A stretch of DNA of 64,000 bases from Lentimicrobium sp. (lineage in GTDB: Bacteria; Bacteroidota; Bacteroidia; Bacteroidales; Lentimicrobiaceae): positions 62,001-126,000 of the forward strand of contig JAMLHF010000002.1 in NCBI GenBank assembly GCA_023957275.1. Reading direction: 5' to 3'. Positions 1 through 9,797 of this stretch are shown one piece after another. A program made the translations under genes and the position numbers. Under the pieces are notes generated by a model. The model made no database searches. It saw only the letters and a list, made by a program, of their open reading frames with translations, and was not told the DNA's origin. The number at the start of each line of letters is the position of its first letter. Within the stretch, counting starts at the first letter, position 1.

Positions 1-726
1 TTTAAGGTGATCTGCACCGGAGTTCAGGAACTGTGTAAATTCATATTCAAGATGGTTAAACAATGAAGGTGTAAAACCCCAGAAATTCATTGAAACCGGA
101 TCATTTTCCCTGAGCATTGTTGTTTTTCCGTCAGGCTGAATATCGGCGATTCCGTTTGCTGTTTTTGCAATTTTTGTAAGTTCTGTCACACTGTTGAGCC
201 AGCCCTGGCTGTCGGTAACGCAGATTCCTCTCGATACTGTTCCGAAGTCGGAGAGGGTATTGTTTAGCTCGTAGGCCACCATTGCATAATCTTCCTTCTT
301 TTGTTTTTCCTGTTCATTGAAAAAGCCGGCAATGGTTTCAAAGGCCCGGCGCCCGTAAAAATCATCGGCATTGATCACGGCGAAAGGTTCCTTTACAGCG
401 TTGGCTACCATAATCAATGCATGTCCCGTTCCCCAGGGTTTTACCCTCCCAGGCGGAACACTGTAGCCCTGAGGCAGTTTGTCAAGTTCCTGGAAAACCC
501 ATTCAATTTCAATGTGTTTGCTGAGCCGGCTGACAAAAACCTCTTTAAAATCATTTTCAATATCTTTCCGGATGATGAAAACAACTTTCCCGAATCCTGC
601 CCTGATCGCATCAAATACAGAATAATCCAGAATTGTTTCACCTGAAGGGCCTATGGGATCGATTTGTTTAAGGCCGCCGTAGCGGCTTCCCATGCCGGCG
701 GCGAGTATGACCAGTGTTGGTTTCAT
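1..726 (-). CDS. sugar-phosphate nucleotidyltransferase, 3' end beyond window
   Basis: The first 242 codons of a cytoplasmic NTP-transferase are visible; the C-terminus lies beyond base 1. It begins MKPTLVILAAGMGSRYGGLK, which contains the nucleotide-binding signature GxGxRxxxxK, followed by Asp-Pro-Ile-Gly. NADDFYG in mid-protein fits the metal-binding acidic patch of the family. Such enzymes join a sugar-1-phosphate to an NTP, giving an NDP-sugar and pyrophosphate. The ATG lies 16 bp downstream of the symporter stop and the ROK regulator precedes that, so the three form one leftward operon, probably for uptake and activation of a sugar. The exact sugar and nucleotide cannot be read from the sequence. 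Confidence 0.85.
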   Translation of the reverse strand, partial: MKPTLVILAAGMGSRYGGLKQIDPIGPSGETILDYSVFDAIRAGFGKVVFIIRKDIENDFKEVFVSRLSKHIEIEWVFQELDKLPQGYSVPPGRVKPWGTGHALIMVANAVKEPFAVINADDFYGRRAFETIAGFFNEQEKQKKEDYAMVAYELNNTLSDFGTVSRGICVTDSQGWLNSVTELTKIAKTANGIADIQPDGKTTMLRENDPVSMNFWGFTPSLFNHLEYEFTQFLNSGADHLK

Positions 727-742
727 GGTTTTATCATTTAAA

Positions 743-2584
743 TTATCTTGTCTTAAGTTTTTTCCACGTTCTGGATAGCAGGAAGGATGCAATTACTCCT
801 GAAGACAGAAATGCGAGCGCCGGAACTGTTTTTCCGTAAAGGAAAAATCCGGTGGAGAATAATATGCTGTAAACGGCAACGCATCCGAGCAACATGCAAA
901 GGATACCGGTCGGAACATCCCATCGGAGGTCATCTTCTTTCTGAAGGTCGATTCCCATGGTGAGCGCTTTTGCCCTGACCGCTTTCCAGCCCGGCCCTCC
1001 GGGTCTGATTTTGGTATAGAATTTCTGTAATGTTTCATCAGAGGAGGGAGGCGTAAGATAGGTGACAATGATCCATGCCAGGGAAGTTGCTGCAACAACG
1101 CCGATAAATTTCACAATGTTCCATACGGTGAAAGAGAGCGTGATTCCCCCGAGTTCAACCATTCCGTTGCCGGTGTGAACGAGGAACAGATTCTCGGTAA
1201 GGATAAAGGCCAGTGAAAAGACTCCAGCGGCAACCATGGCTGTGAGTTCTGTAAAAGCATTGATTCTCCACCAGAACCACCGGAGGATATAAATCAAACC
1301 CGTGCCGGCACCGATCATCAGCATATACTGGAAGGCCTGCAGTGCATTTTCCAGCACCAATGCAAGCAACACCGAAAAAAACATCAGGGTAACAGTTGAA
1401 ATCCTGCCAACGAGGACTTTCTGCTTTTCTGTGGCTGATTTGTTCAGAAAGCGTGCATAAAAATCATTAACCAGGTATGAGGAGCCCCAGTTTACCTGAG
1501 ATGCCACTGTTGACATAAATGCTGCAATCAATGATGCCACGACCAGGCCAAGAAATCCAACCGGCAGGTAGCGTGCAAGCATGGCCGGATAGGCAAAATC
1601 ATGCTGTATAAATTGTCCGGGGACGTTTGGAAAAGCTGTTCTCAGGGATGCAATATCAGGGAATACGATCAGGGATGCAAGTCCAACGATGATCCACGGC
1701 CAGGGCCTGAGCGCGTAGTGAAAGAAATTAAACAGGAGGGTGGCGCCCATGGCATGTTTTTCTGATTTTGCCGAAAGCATCCTTTGGGCCACATATCCGC
1801 CTCCGCCGGGCTCCGCGCCGGGATACCAGGCCGCCCACCACTGCACAGCCAAAGGAACGATAAGAATACTCAGGAAAACATCGGACTGGTTGATGTCCGG
1901 AATCAGGCTGAGTTTTCCGCTTACATCCGGGTGACTTAAAAGAGCTTGCAAGCCGCCGACATCAGGAGAAGTGGTAACGTACCAGGCGGCGCCGAATGCA
2001 CCGATCATCGCCATCGAAAACTGGAAAAGATCCGTGTAAAGGATTGATTTCAGACCTCCCAGGCCACTGTAGAATACAACCACGACTGCAGCGATGATCA
2101 GGGCGATTGCAGGAGACAGGCCCAGCATCACGGCTGCAATTTTGATAAATGCCAGCGAAACACTGGCGATGACCATCACATTAAAAAAGAAGCCCAGGTA
2201 AATAGCCCTGAATCCGCGCAGGAAAGCCGCCGTTTTTCCACTGTATCTGATTTCATAAAATTCGAGGTCGGTCAGAACTTTTGACCTGTTCCACAATTTG
2301 GCGTAAATAAATACGGTAAGCATTCCGGTGAGCAGAAATGCCCACCACATCCAGTTGGCGGCCACCCCGTTTTGTCTGACCATGTCTGTGACGAGGTTTG
2401 GGGTATCGCACGAGAATGTTGTTGCAACCATGGAAACGCCCAACAGCCACCAGGGCATGCTTCTGCCGGAAACAAAAAAGTCGGCAGCACTGCGGCTTGC
2501 ATTTTTTGAAGCCAGGTAGCCGATTGTAAGAAGAATAACAAAGAATGCTGCAATAATTATCCAGTCAACAGATTGCAGAAGCAT
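743..2584 (-). CDS. sodium:solute symporter (SSS family), sugar-type
   Basis: A 613-residue inner-membrane protein with about 13-15 hydrophobic segments from residue 8 to the C-terminus. It has the SSS-family pattern: an early SAADFFVSGRSMPWW segment, a VFYSGLGGLKSILYTDLFQF segment in the first third, and a Gly-rich loop (PGAEPGGGGYVAQRML) that I associate with large Bacteroidota sugar symporters. It should import a solute together with sodium. It sits between a ROK regulator (63 bp upstream) and a nucleotidyltransferase (16 bp downstream), which points to a hexose or amino sugar. Substrate assignment is inference only. Confidence 0.88.
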   Translation of the reverse strand: MLLQSVDWIIIAAFFVILLTIGYLASKNASRSAADFFVSGRSMPWWLLGVSMVATTFSCDTPNLVTDMVRQNGVAANWMWWAFLLTGMLTVFIYAKLWNRSKVLTDLEFYEIRYSGKTAAFLRGFRAIYLGFFFNVMVIASVSLAFIKIAAVMLGLSPAIALIIAAVVVVFYSGLGGLKSILYTDLFQFSMAMIGAFGAAWYVTTSPDVGGLQALLSHPDVSGKLSLIPDINQSDVFLSILIVPLAVQWWAAWYPGAEPGGGGYVAQRMLSAKSEKHAMGATLLFNFFHYALRPWPWIIVGLASLIVFPDIASLRTAFPNVPGQFIQHDFAYPAMLARYLPVGFLGLVVASLIAAFMSTVASQVNWGSSYLVNDFYARFLNKSATEKQKVLVGRISTVTLMFFSVLLALVLENALQAFQYMLMIGAGTGLIYILRWFWWRINAFTELTAMVAAGVFSLAFILTENLFLVHTGNGMVELGGITLSFTVWNIVKFIGVVAATSLAWIIVTYLTPPSSDETLQKFYTKIRPGGPGWKAVRAKALTMGIDLQKEDDLRWDVPTGILCMLLGCVAVYSILFSTGFFLYGKTVPALAFLSSGVIASFLLSRTWKKLKTR

Positions 2585-2647
2585 AGGAAGAATTGTTTGG
2601 GTGAATATTGGCCGGGGGCTTCAAATTGAAAGGGTGAATATGCGTTA

Positions 2648-3883
2648 TCAGGCGAATATTTTATTCATGACCAGCGCTACGGTGCCCATAAGTCTGGCGT
2701 TGTCGCTCAGTTCTGAGGCAACAATTACGGCATCACGCCGAATTCTGGCAATGGAATAGATATTCAGGTTGCTTTCAATAGGCGCAATGAGATAATCGGC
2801 TGCTTTTGATATTTCTCCTCCGATAATGATCAGTTCGGGATTAAACAAATGTATGAGCGTGGCCAGTCCCTTGCCCAGTGCTTCTCCAATCCTGGCAAGA
2901 AGGTCAATGGCATACTGGTCGCCTTCGCGGGCAGCGTTCAGGATAATGCGTATATTAAGTTTTGACAAGTCGCCTCCGATCATGCTGCTGATCTGGGTGA
3001 TAGCGCCTTCAGCAATATCCTTTTTTGCCTTTGCAAGCATAACTTTCCCGGAAGCAACAGTTTCGATGCAGCCTATTTTTCCGCAATGACAGAGTTGTCC
3101 GTTTGGCTCAATCTGAATATGACCGAATTCACCGGAATATCCGGAATGACCCATATAGATCTTGCCGTCGAGGATCATACTCAGACCAATGCCTGACCCG
3201 ATATTCAGACACAGAACATTATTATGTTCGCGCGCAAGCCCGAACGACTGTTCACCCCAGGCCATGGCCCTGGTGTCCTGCTCAATAAAAACAGGCAGGG
3301 AAGTAAGTTCACTTAAAACCCGGGCAACCGGCTTCCCGGTATTCAGGTAAGTGTAGGAAAGGCCTGTACGCATATCAATCAGCCCCGGCAATGAAATTCC
3401 GATACCAAGGATATTGTTTTGATCCACGCCGTAAGCCTCAATTAATTCAGAAATTTTTTCGGTAATAAAACCGATGATGTCTGACTGGGTTTCAAGTCCT
3501 GTATTGAGTTCGTGAATTTCAGAAACCGGCTGATTGGCAAAATTGAAAAGCCCGATTCTGATAAAGTAACGCTCGATGTCAATCCCGATCACAAAACGTG
3601 ATAACGGATTCAGACCATAAATGCTCGGACGCCTTCCTCCGGTGGACTCGCCAATGCCTATCTCGGTAACCAGCCCTTCTGAAATCAGTTCCTCAAGCGC
3701 CCGTGTAATGGTTGGGGTGCTCATCTTTATCGTACGGGCCAGACTGTGTATGGAAAGATTTGTGTGATGATATAATTCCCTGACAATGAACTGCTTCAGG
3801 TTTAACTTGCGCAATTGATTGTTTTTTAAAGGCTCTTCGATAAAGGAACTCTTAAAAAGATATTTTATCCCTGCCATATTCAT
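2648..3883 (-). CDS. ROK-family transcriptional regulator (NagC/XylR type)
   Basis: The protein has 411 residues. Residues about 27-80 form a winged helix-turn-helix (SIHSLARTIKMSTPTITRAL), followed by a ROK sugar-kinase-like domain from about residue 97. The zinc motif is His255 plus CHCGKIGCIE at 265-274. GEFGH at 251-255 and Asp203 match positions used in catalysis by ROK kinases. Because a DNA-binding domain is fused in front, it most likely acts as a sugar-responsive repressor of its own operon. Two in-frame ATGs lie at 3883 and 3877; the first is given. It heads the leftward operon with the symporter and nucleotidyltransferase. The effector sugar is unknown. Confidence 0.9.
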   Translation of the reverse strand: MNMAGIKYLFKSSFIEEPLKNNQLRKLNLKQFIVRELYHHTNLSIHSLARTIKMSTPTITRALEELISEGLVTEIGIGESTGGRRPSIYGLNPLSRFVIGIDIERYFIRIGLFNFANQPVSEIHELNTGLETQSDIIGFITEKISELIEAYGVDQNNILGIGISLPGLIDMRTGLSYTYLNTGKPVARVLSELTSLPVFIEQDTRAMAWGEQSFGLAREHNNVLCLNIGSGIGLSMILDGKIYMGHSGYSGEFGHIQIEPNGQLCHCGKIGCIETVASGKVMLAKAKKDIAEGAITQISSMIGGDLSKLNIRIILNAAREGDQYAIDLLARIGEALGKGLATLIHLFNPELIIIGGEISKAADYLIAPIESNLNIYSIARIRRDAVIVASELSDNARLMGTVALVMNKIFA

Positions 3884-4376
3884 CGGATTTTTATGAATTA
3901 AAACCTTGTAAAGCTATCAATTTTCATTTAAGCAACAAAATTATTAAAAAAAGTTACTAAGATTTATCTGATAATAAGATATTTTGATCTTGATTATTCA
4001 GGATATTGTATATCAGCTGTGTATGATATTTGCAATGACCAATTCATTTTAAAATACTTCATTTTTTTAATGTAATTATAGATCGTAATAAATTTTAAAA
4101 TATTGATTTAAAAGTTGATAGAAAAGGATACGGCGCTTGTCTGATTTTAGCCAGGGATGCCTTTCCGGAATATTGATACCGTTCAGAGAGCCCGGATTGT
4201 TGTAAAAACCGAAAGGAACTCTGGTCCGGATTTTTTACAGGAGATTGGCTGAACTTCTTAATGAAATCATTCAGATCCTGACGTAATCCGGTGTGAACAG
4301 GACACTATAATTTTTTAAAGAATTATCAGATGATCTCCCTGATTTACCCTTTGGAGAGGAGTCAGTTTTCACTGCA
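3884..4376. other. AT-rich intergenic region upstream of the ROK operon
   Basis: About 490 bp with no supportable gene. On the minus strand, positions 3936-3943 read TAATTTTG, matching the Bacteroidota -7 box TAnnTTTG about 55 bp before the regulator ATG, but I see no clean -33 TTTG. Operators for the ROK protein would be expected here, but none could be identified by eye. Confidence 0.4.
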
Positions 4377-5969
4377 CTATTTGCGTAAGACTACCCTGGT
4401 GGCCTGAGAATACGGTGATGAGAGTTGTATTATAAATATGCCTTTTGCTATCCGGCTGTTGCTGTCAATATTGCAATTCCACCTGTATAAATGACCGCCT
4501 GCAGGAATCACCGCCGAATGAACCAGCATGCCTCTTCCGTCAAAGATTCTTAATGATACCGGGTCAGGGTAAATTCTGCCGGTTTCAATACATAAAAAGT
4601 CATCAAACGGATTGGGTATAACTCTGAAGTCTGCGGAAGCAATGCGAAGATCCGATCCGAGATCAGTCTGATACTCGTAAGCCCCTATATCCGGCAGCAT
4701 TCCGCTTACCCTGGGATTTTCTGAAAGGTCCTTGTCAGGGTAGTATACCCATTCCGGATCAAACATTCCTTTGTTGATACAAGGTGAACTGTTGCTCAGG
4801 GAGTAGGGGTGAGGTCCGCTGTTTAAAAATTCAGATATTGTATCGATGTTGTTGCTATACCCTGAGTGAAATCCGATGCCCCCGGTTCCTCCGAAGGCTT
4901 CTTTCCCGCCCTGAATGTTACAATGATAAAATTCAGGTGCTGAGAGAATATCCCAGATGTATATCTGAGCTCCTTCACCGGCATGGTTGCCCTGAATTAT
5001 TGTGTTTATGATCACCGGTGCGGCGCTGTCGTTACAATAGACAGCTCCGCCATATGAATAAGAATTGTTTTCAGTGAATGTGTTGTGCAGCACGAGCGGG
5101 TTTGCTTTGATAAAGGCAATGGCGCCGCCAAAAAACAGGCAGGAATTGTTCGCAAAAAGGTTCCCTTCCATTATCCTGCCGGGTGCTGACCTGAGGTATC
5201 CCAGCGCTCCGCCAAGTCCGCTGAAATTTTCGTAAAATTTGTTCTTACTTATCTGCGCGTCAGTATATTCAAGTGAGAGTGCGCCGCCAATCCCGGTCGA
5301 AGTATTGCCGGTAAATTCACAATAGCTGATGTCAGGCCGGGAATGCCTGAAACATACCGCGCCTCCGTAACCGTAGGGTGGAGCCTCCTGTCCGCAAACA
5401 TTGTCCGTAAAGAGGCAGTGGCTGATGCAGATATCGCCTGATTCGGCAAAAATGGCGCCTCCCCAGTGGTAGGCATAATTATTTATAAATGTACAATTGG
5501 AAACAGATATCCTTCCGAAATTTCTGATATTAAAGATACCGCCCATTTTTTCGAGCGAATCTCCGACAGCCTTGCCATATTCAAACCGGCAATATTCAAA
5601 AACTGATGAATCCGAATAGGGATCAGTCCCGGTAAAATGTAAACCATCCCATCCGCCTCTTCCGTTTTCATAATTTGAGAAACCTGCCGTGTCGGCAACC
5701 GTGAAAGTAATCGGACTGTCTGCTGAGGCGATGGCTGATATGCTGCCATGGACATCGAACCCGAAATGTCCGGTTGCAATAACCCGGGTTCCGGCCTTGA
5801 ATATCAGCTGTTCGCCTGCAGGAACTGTCACATTTCCGCCTACCAGCACCGTGTCAGCTTCCATCATTCCCGATTGGGGGCCTTGTATGAGTATTGTTTG
5901 CGAAAGTCCTGCAGAATTGAAGGTTAGAAGAAAAATAAGCGCCTGAAATACACTTGATGGCTTTTTCAT
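4377..5969 (-). CDS. secreted parallel beta-helix protein with T9SS sorting domain
   Basis: The protein has 530 residues. It starts with a signal peptide (MKKPSSVFQALIFLLTFNSAGLSQ). Between about residues 120 and 350 there are repeated short units built around GGA(I/V/L), such as WGGAIFAES, YGGAVCFRH, IGGALSLEY and YGGAVYCND, the pattern of a right-handed beta-helix (PbH1) stalk. The last about 80 residues contain VIPNPF, LRIFDGRGM and a basic end, a type A T9SS C-terminal sorting domain. It should be exported through the outer membrane and anchored at the surface or released. It could be an adhesin or polysaccharide-acting protein; no catalytic residues are evident. It is a single gene with no operon partner. 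Confidence 0.87.
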   Translation of the reverse strand: MKKPSSVFQALIFLLTFNSAGLSQTILIQGPQSGMMEADTVLVGGNVTVPAGEQLIFKAGTRVIATGHFGFDVHGSISAIASADSPITFTVADTAGFSNYENGRGGWDGLHFTGTDPYSDSSVFEYCRFEYGKAVGDSLEKMGGIFNIRNFGRISVSNCTFINNYAYHWGGAIFAESGDICISHCLFTDNVCGQEAPPYGYGGAVCFRHSRPDISYCEFTGNTSTGIGGALSLEYTDAQISKNKFYENFSGLGGALGYLRSAPGRIMEGNLFANNSCLFFGGAIAFIKANPLVLHNTFTENNSYSYGGAVYCNDSAAPVIINTIIQGNHAGEGAQIYIWDILSAPEFYHCNIQGGKEAFGGTGGIGFHSGYSNNIDTISEFLNSGPHPYSLSNSSPCINKGMFDPEWVYYPDKDLSENPRVSGMLPDIGAYEYQTDLGSDLRIASADFRVIPNPFDDFLCIETGRIYPDPVSLRIFDGRGMLVHSAVIPAGGHLYRWNCNIDSNSRIAKGIFIIQLSSPYSQATRVVLRK

Positions 5970-6345
5970 AGTTGGTTTTCTTGAGAATCTGATCCTGCCG
6001 GCAGGTTTTCAATGATCGGCAAATGCCTGGGTCGGATCCGGGCAAAGGTCAGAAAAAAAATGCCTGCATTAAACCGTAATTGCGGGTCCTCGGCAGAAAT
6101 TTTGTCTTCACTGCGCCGACCAAAAAGGATTCAGAAAAACAGTGTCACCGGACTTTGACAGTCTGATTGGCCTTCAGAACGGGATACGCTGGTGGCCGGC
6201 TAAAATTTCTGACCCTGCTGTCATTCAGCTTTTTAATCATCAATTATTGATCCGGCCGTTATCTTAAGAAAAATTCCTGGGTGATGCCGGCCCGGCAGGC
6301 TGGTCCGGATTGGGTCTGACAAAATGAAAAAAGTGTACGATTTTG

Positions 6346-6376
6346 CTTGATTTATTTAAAAAATATGTTATTTTTG
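6346..6376 (+). promoter_or_regulatory. Bacteroidota-type promoter for the candidate small RNA
   Basis: CTTG at 6346-6349, then 19 bp, then TATTTTTG at 6369-6376, which matches TAnnTTTG exactly. This predicts a start site near 6383. There is no downstream reading frame, only the structured segment and terminator. Confidence 0.5.
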
Positions 6377-6383
6377 TCTGTAA

Positions 6384-6509
6384 TTCAGGTGGTTACGTAA
6401 ATATTTCTGCAGTACCGATCTGTAAAATAATTTTACGTCATGCGCCGGATCCTATGCTACCCCAAACCCCTAGCAGATAGCAGTTAACGGATCTGTATCC
6501 GTTGTTTTT
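6384..6509 (+). ncRNA. candidate structured small RNA, about 125 nt
   Basis: This lies between a promoter-like box and an intrinsic terminator, with no ORF. Three helices can be drawn. ACGTAAAT near 6394 pairs with ATTTTACGT near 6430. CTAT-GCTA pairs with TAGC-(AG)-ATAG around a C-rich loop CCCCAAACCCC (about 6452-6480). A terminator stem follows at 6486-6503. I do not recognise the family. It does not look like tmRNA, RNase P or 6S RNA, and the next gene has its own promoter, so a riboswitch is less likely than a free small RNA. Confidence 0.45.
6486..6509 (+). terminator. intrinsic terminator of the candidate small RNA
   Basis: A perfect 7-bp stem AACGGAT / ATCCGTT with a CTGT loop, followed at once by GTTTTT. 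It lies 265 bp before the next ATG. Confidence 0.65.
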
Positions 6510-6663
6510 GTTCATTGGTTATTGCTGGATGAATAAAAATTTCTTTTTGCGGGAATTTTTTTTACTAATGCAATGATTTTGTAAATATTTGAATGTAAGA
6601 CATTTGGGGAGAACAGTTTTTTATTCGGACAACAGGTATTACTACATAAACAGGCCTTTTGCA

Positions 6664-6694
6664 TTGAAAAGCGCTGCTATGTAAGTTACTTTTG
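6664..6694 (+). promoter_or_regulatory. promoter of the PflX-like radical SAM gene
   Basis: TACTTTTG at 6687-6694 matches TAnnTTTG, with ATTG 20 bp upstream as a weak -33 element. It lies about 80 bp before the ATG at 6775. Confidence 0.45.
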
Positions 6695-6774
6695 TATCAA
6701 ATTTCAATAAATAATCGTGATCAGACAGGGATTATCCGGACAACCGGCATGTCGAAAAGAAAAGATCATAATGC

Positions 6775-7728
6775 ATGAAACTAACTGACGCCTACTTTCC
6801 TTACAGTTTTCCTGCAGAACTGGCAGATTGTGCCTGTTGTCCCCGCAATTGTCATGCTGACCGTACGGCAGGACCCGGCGGGTACTGTAAATCGGATGCT
6901 TTCCCGGGAGTTAGTTCAATATGCCTTCACAGAGGAGAAGAACCGGTCGTCGGAGGTGAAACGGGTATTTGTAATGTTTTCTTCGGACGATGCAACCTTC
7001 AGTGTGTTTACTGTCAGAATTGTCAGATAAGCAGTCGTTCTGAATCAATACATATTGAATATCAAAGTCTTGGCAGTATCGTTTCAGCGATTTCAGGGCT
7101 GCTTGACGGAGGGTGTAAAGCGGTAGGGTTTGTTTCTCCTTCCCATATGGTTCCCCAGATGCTTGCCATCATCAAAGCTTTGAACGATTCAGGCAGAAAA
7201 CCGGTAATTGTATACAACAGCAATGGTTTTGACAGTGTTGAAACACTTAAAAGCCTTGAAGGAATAGTTGACGTGTATCTTCCTGACCTCAAATATATGG
7301 AAGCCAGGCTGTCAGATGATTATTCGGATGCGGCTTATTATGTTCCGGTCGCCCGGAAGGCGCTGAAGGAAATGTTCAGGCAAAAGGGAACAGCCTTGAT
7401 TACCGATGATGCCGGTCAGGCTTTAAGCGGATTGATCGTCAGGCACCTGGTGCTCCCCGGATATATTGATAACAGCATACAGGTGCTCCGTTTTATTGCT
7501 GAAGAGTTGTCTCCGGGAGTTCATGTTTCGCTGATGTCGCAGTATACGCCGATGCCCGCTGTTGCGCATCATCCGCATCTGGGCAGGGCCCTGAACGAAA
7601 GTGAATACAAGCGTGTGGTTGATGAAATGGAATCACTCGGACTATATAAAGGCTGGATTCAGGAGTTGGACAGCTCTGGCAGTTATCTGCCGGATTTCTG
7701 TATGGATCATCCTTTTGAGAGATATTAA
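6775..7728 (+). CDS. radical SAM protein, PflX family (COG1313-like)
   Basis: The protein has 317 residues and is cytoplasmic. Residues about 18-40 hold a Cys-rich N-terminal segment (CACCPRNCHADR...GYC), and residues about 75-83 hold the radical SAM cluster motif CxxxCxxC within GRCNLQCVYCQNCQ. The core barrel follows, with YLPDLKYME in mid-protein. This layout is that of PflX / putative pyruvate formate-lyase-activating-like proteins, which bind a 4Fe-4S cluster and cleave S-adenosylmethionine. The true substrate is not known. An overlapping out-of-frame ATG at 6771 ends within 6 codons. The histidine kinase starts 17 bp after its stop, so the two are probably co-transcribed. Confidence 0.85.
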   Translation: MKLTDAYFPYSFPAELADCACCPRNCHADRTAGPGGYCKSDAFPGVSSICLHRGEEPVVGGETGICNVFFGRCNLQCVYCQNCQISSRSESIHIEYQSLGSIVSAISGLLDGGCKAVGFVSPSHMVPQMLAIIKALNDSGRKPVIVYNSNGFDSVETLKSLEGIVDVYLPDLKYMEARLSDDYSDAAYYVPVARKALKEMFRQKGTALITDDAGQALSGLIVRHLVLPGYIDNSIQVLRFIAEELSPGVHVSLMSQYTPMPAVAHHPHLGRALNESEYKRVVDEMESLGLYKGWIQELDSSGSYLPDFCMDHPFERY

Positions 7729-7745
7729 CTTATAAAAACAGCGCC

Positions 7746-9695
7746 TTGCGACCTGAAATAAATACCGGAATAAAGAAGATGCTTGGGATGCTCCTGCTTG
7801 CAGGATTGCTGACCTCATTTTCTTTTCCGGGATTCGCAATGGCAGAGAAGGAATCTGACAGCTTACGTCTTGTACTTGAAAAAACTGAAGGGCCTGTTCA
7901 GCAGGCAGCAGTCATCAAGCAACTTTCAATGCTTGCCCTGGCGGAGGGGGATTATCCTTTGGCAATAGAATACCTTAACCGGGAGATGGAGTTAAGGGTG
8001 GTTACGGGCGATTCGGTGTCGTGGGCGAACGCACATTATAACCTTGGCATGATATTCAGTATGATCCGGAGCTTCGACAAGGCAATCCATCATAGTCTTG
8101 TCGCGCTGGAATACTTTGACAGGAGCCGGCTATACAACGAAGTGGCCAATACCTGCATAAACCTGGGATTTGTTTATAATGAAACCCGAAACCCTGATCT
8201 GGCATATTCCTATTACGAAAGGGCCTTAAAAATCTTAAATGAGCTTTCCAGTAAGCAGGGGCTTGAAGCTTCTTATCTGAATCTGGGAATTTTAAGTGAC
8301 AAGAGTATTGATCAGGGAAAAGAAAGGCGAAAGTTTGACGAAGCGCAGGGTGGCGTGAGAAAAGCCAACAATGCGTCACTGATCGTGATTTACACCAGTC
8401 TGGGCAAATTAAATCTGAATAAGAATGATTTGATTCAGGCAGAGAATTACCTGAATCAGGCACTCGACCTGGCCATTCAGATGGGCGATCAGCAATATGA
8501 AGCAGTTATCAAGGTGGCCCTGGCGACGGTTTATTTTACTTCAGGAAAAAAGCCGGACGCATACAGGCTTGCTGAATCGGGATTAGAAATGGCTAAGAGT
8601 CTTAAAATCAGGAATGTAATGCTTGAGGCTTATGCCGAACTGGCAAAGATATCCATGGGCCTTAATCAACCGGTGCTGGCTTTTAGCTTTCTTGATCAGT
8701 ATTCAAAGCTTAAAGACAGTATTTATAATGAACAACAGGCTTATTTACTGAGCCAGGCGCAGGCAAGATTTGAGATCGGGCGTAAGGAACTTGACAGCGA
8801 AAGATTGCTGCGCGAAAACCTCGAGCAGGCATTGAAACTGGAGAGGAACAAAAAATCAAAGGTTGCCCTGATAGGTGTTGTAATATTTATTGTGATCTTG
8901 CTGGCATTCTTTTTTAAACGGTATTATTTTAAGACAAAAGCCGTTGATAATCTTGAAGATAAGAATAAGCTGATTGAAACCCAAAAGACGGAACTTGAGC
9001 AATTGATACAAACGAAAGACAGATTTTTATCCATCATTGCCCATGATCTCAAAAACCCTTTTACTTCCCTGCTTGGGTTTGCAGATCTCGCTTACAATGA
9101 GTTTGATGAAATTACTGATGCTGAAAAAAGATCTTACCTGGGCATTATCAGGCAATCCAGCCAGCATATTTATTCATTGCTCGATAACCTGCTGACCTGG
9201 TCGCGGGCGCAATCCGGACGTATCGACTTTAAACCTGAGCCCGTCGATCTTTCTGAAATCGTGGAGGCTTCTATTGATGTTGTCCGCAGTATGGCTGATA
9301 ATAAGCAGATTTCCCTCTATACTGATTTTACCAGGGACGTAATTGTGAAGGCAGACAAAAACATGCTGTTTACCGTGCTGAGGAATTTATTAAGCAATGC
9401 CATTAAGTTTACGCAGAACGGAGGTTCTGTTACCGTTAGCTGTAACTGCAGCGGGGGAAAAGCCGCTGTGAGCGTTACAGATACCGGAATAGGTATGAAT
9501 GAAGATGAATTGTCAAGGTTATTCAGAATAGACGGGAATCTGAAAAATTCAGGCACCAATAATGAAACAGGTACAGGCCTCGGGTTAATTCTTTGTCAGG
9601 AGTTTATGAATATTCATAAATCGAAGATACAAGCCATGAGCACGCCCGGCAAAGGCAGTACTTTCAGCTTCACCCTCGAAATTATTCCAAAGTAA
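7746..9695 (+). CDS. TPR-containing membrane sensor histidine kinase
   Basis: The protein has 649 residues. A hydrophobic signal/anchor is followed by five or six TPR repeats (about residues 60-330, for example AHYNLGMIF, ANTCINLGFVYNE), then a transmembrane helix near residue 380 (VALIGVVIFIVILLAFFF). A short coiled coil precedes the H-box (SIIAHDLKNPF), N-box (NLLSNAIKF), G1 (DTGIGM) and G2 (GTGLGL). TPRs should lie in the periplasm and the kinase in the cytoplasm. No receiver domain or partner regulator is adjacent. The start given is TTG at 7746, which supplies a basic n-region. An ATG at 7779 gives a shorter signal without Lys/Arg, and either may be used. Confidence 0.88.
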   Translation: MRPEINTGIKKMLGMLLLAGLLTSFSFPGFAMAEKESDSLRLVLEKTEGPVQQAAVIKQLSMLALAEGDYPLAIEYLNREMELRVVTGDSVSWANAHYNLGMIFSMIRSFDKAIHHSLVALEYFDRSRLYNEVANTCINLGFVYNETRNPDLAYSYYERALKILNELSSKQGLEASYLNLGILSDKSIDQGKERRKFDEAQGGVRKANNASLIVIYTSLGKLNLNKNDLIQAENYLNQALDLAIQMGDQQYEAVIKVALATVYFTSGKKPDAYRLAESGLEMAKSLKIRNVMLEAYAELAKISMGLNQPVLAFSFLDQYSKLKDSIYNEQQAYLLSQAQARFEIGRKELDSERLLRENLEQALKLERNKKSKVALIGVVIFIVILLAFFFKRYYFKTKAVDNLEDKNKLIETQKTELEQLIQTKDRFLSIIAHDLKNPFTSLLGFADLAYNEFDEITDAEKRSYLGIIRQSSQHIYSLLDNLLTWSRAQSGRIDFKPEPVDLSEIVEASIDVVRSMADNKQISLYTDFTRDVIVKADKNMLFTVLRNLLSNAIKFTQNGGSVTVSCNCSGGKAAVSVTDTGIGMNEDELSRLFRIDGNLKNSGTNNETGTGLGLILCQEFMNIHKSKIQAMSTPGKGSTFSFTLEIIPK

Positions 9696-9797
9696 ACCAG
9701 AATTACCTTTTCGTTATGCTGTTATCTTTACTTCTCTCCTGAGGAGTGTATCTGTCTGCACGCGATGATTTTGGCAAGGAGCCTGCCGGCAGTCATG

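Larger units (their letters stand above)
5970..6774. other. 800-bp intergenic region containing a candidate small RNA
   Basis: There is no coding sequence here. It holds a promoter / structured RNA / terminator unit at 6346-6509 and a second promoter-like site at 6664-6694 in front of the radical SAM gene, both listed separately. The remainder (5970-6340) shows nothing recognisable. Confidence 0.5.
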
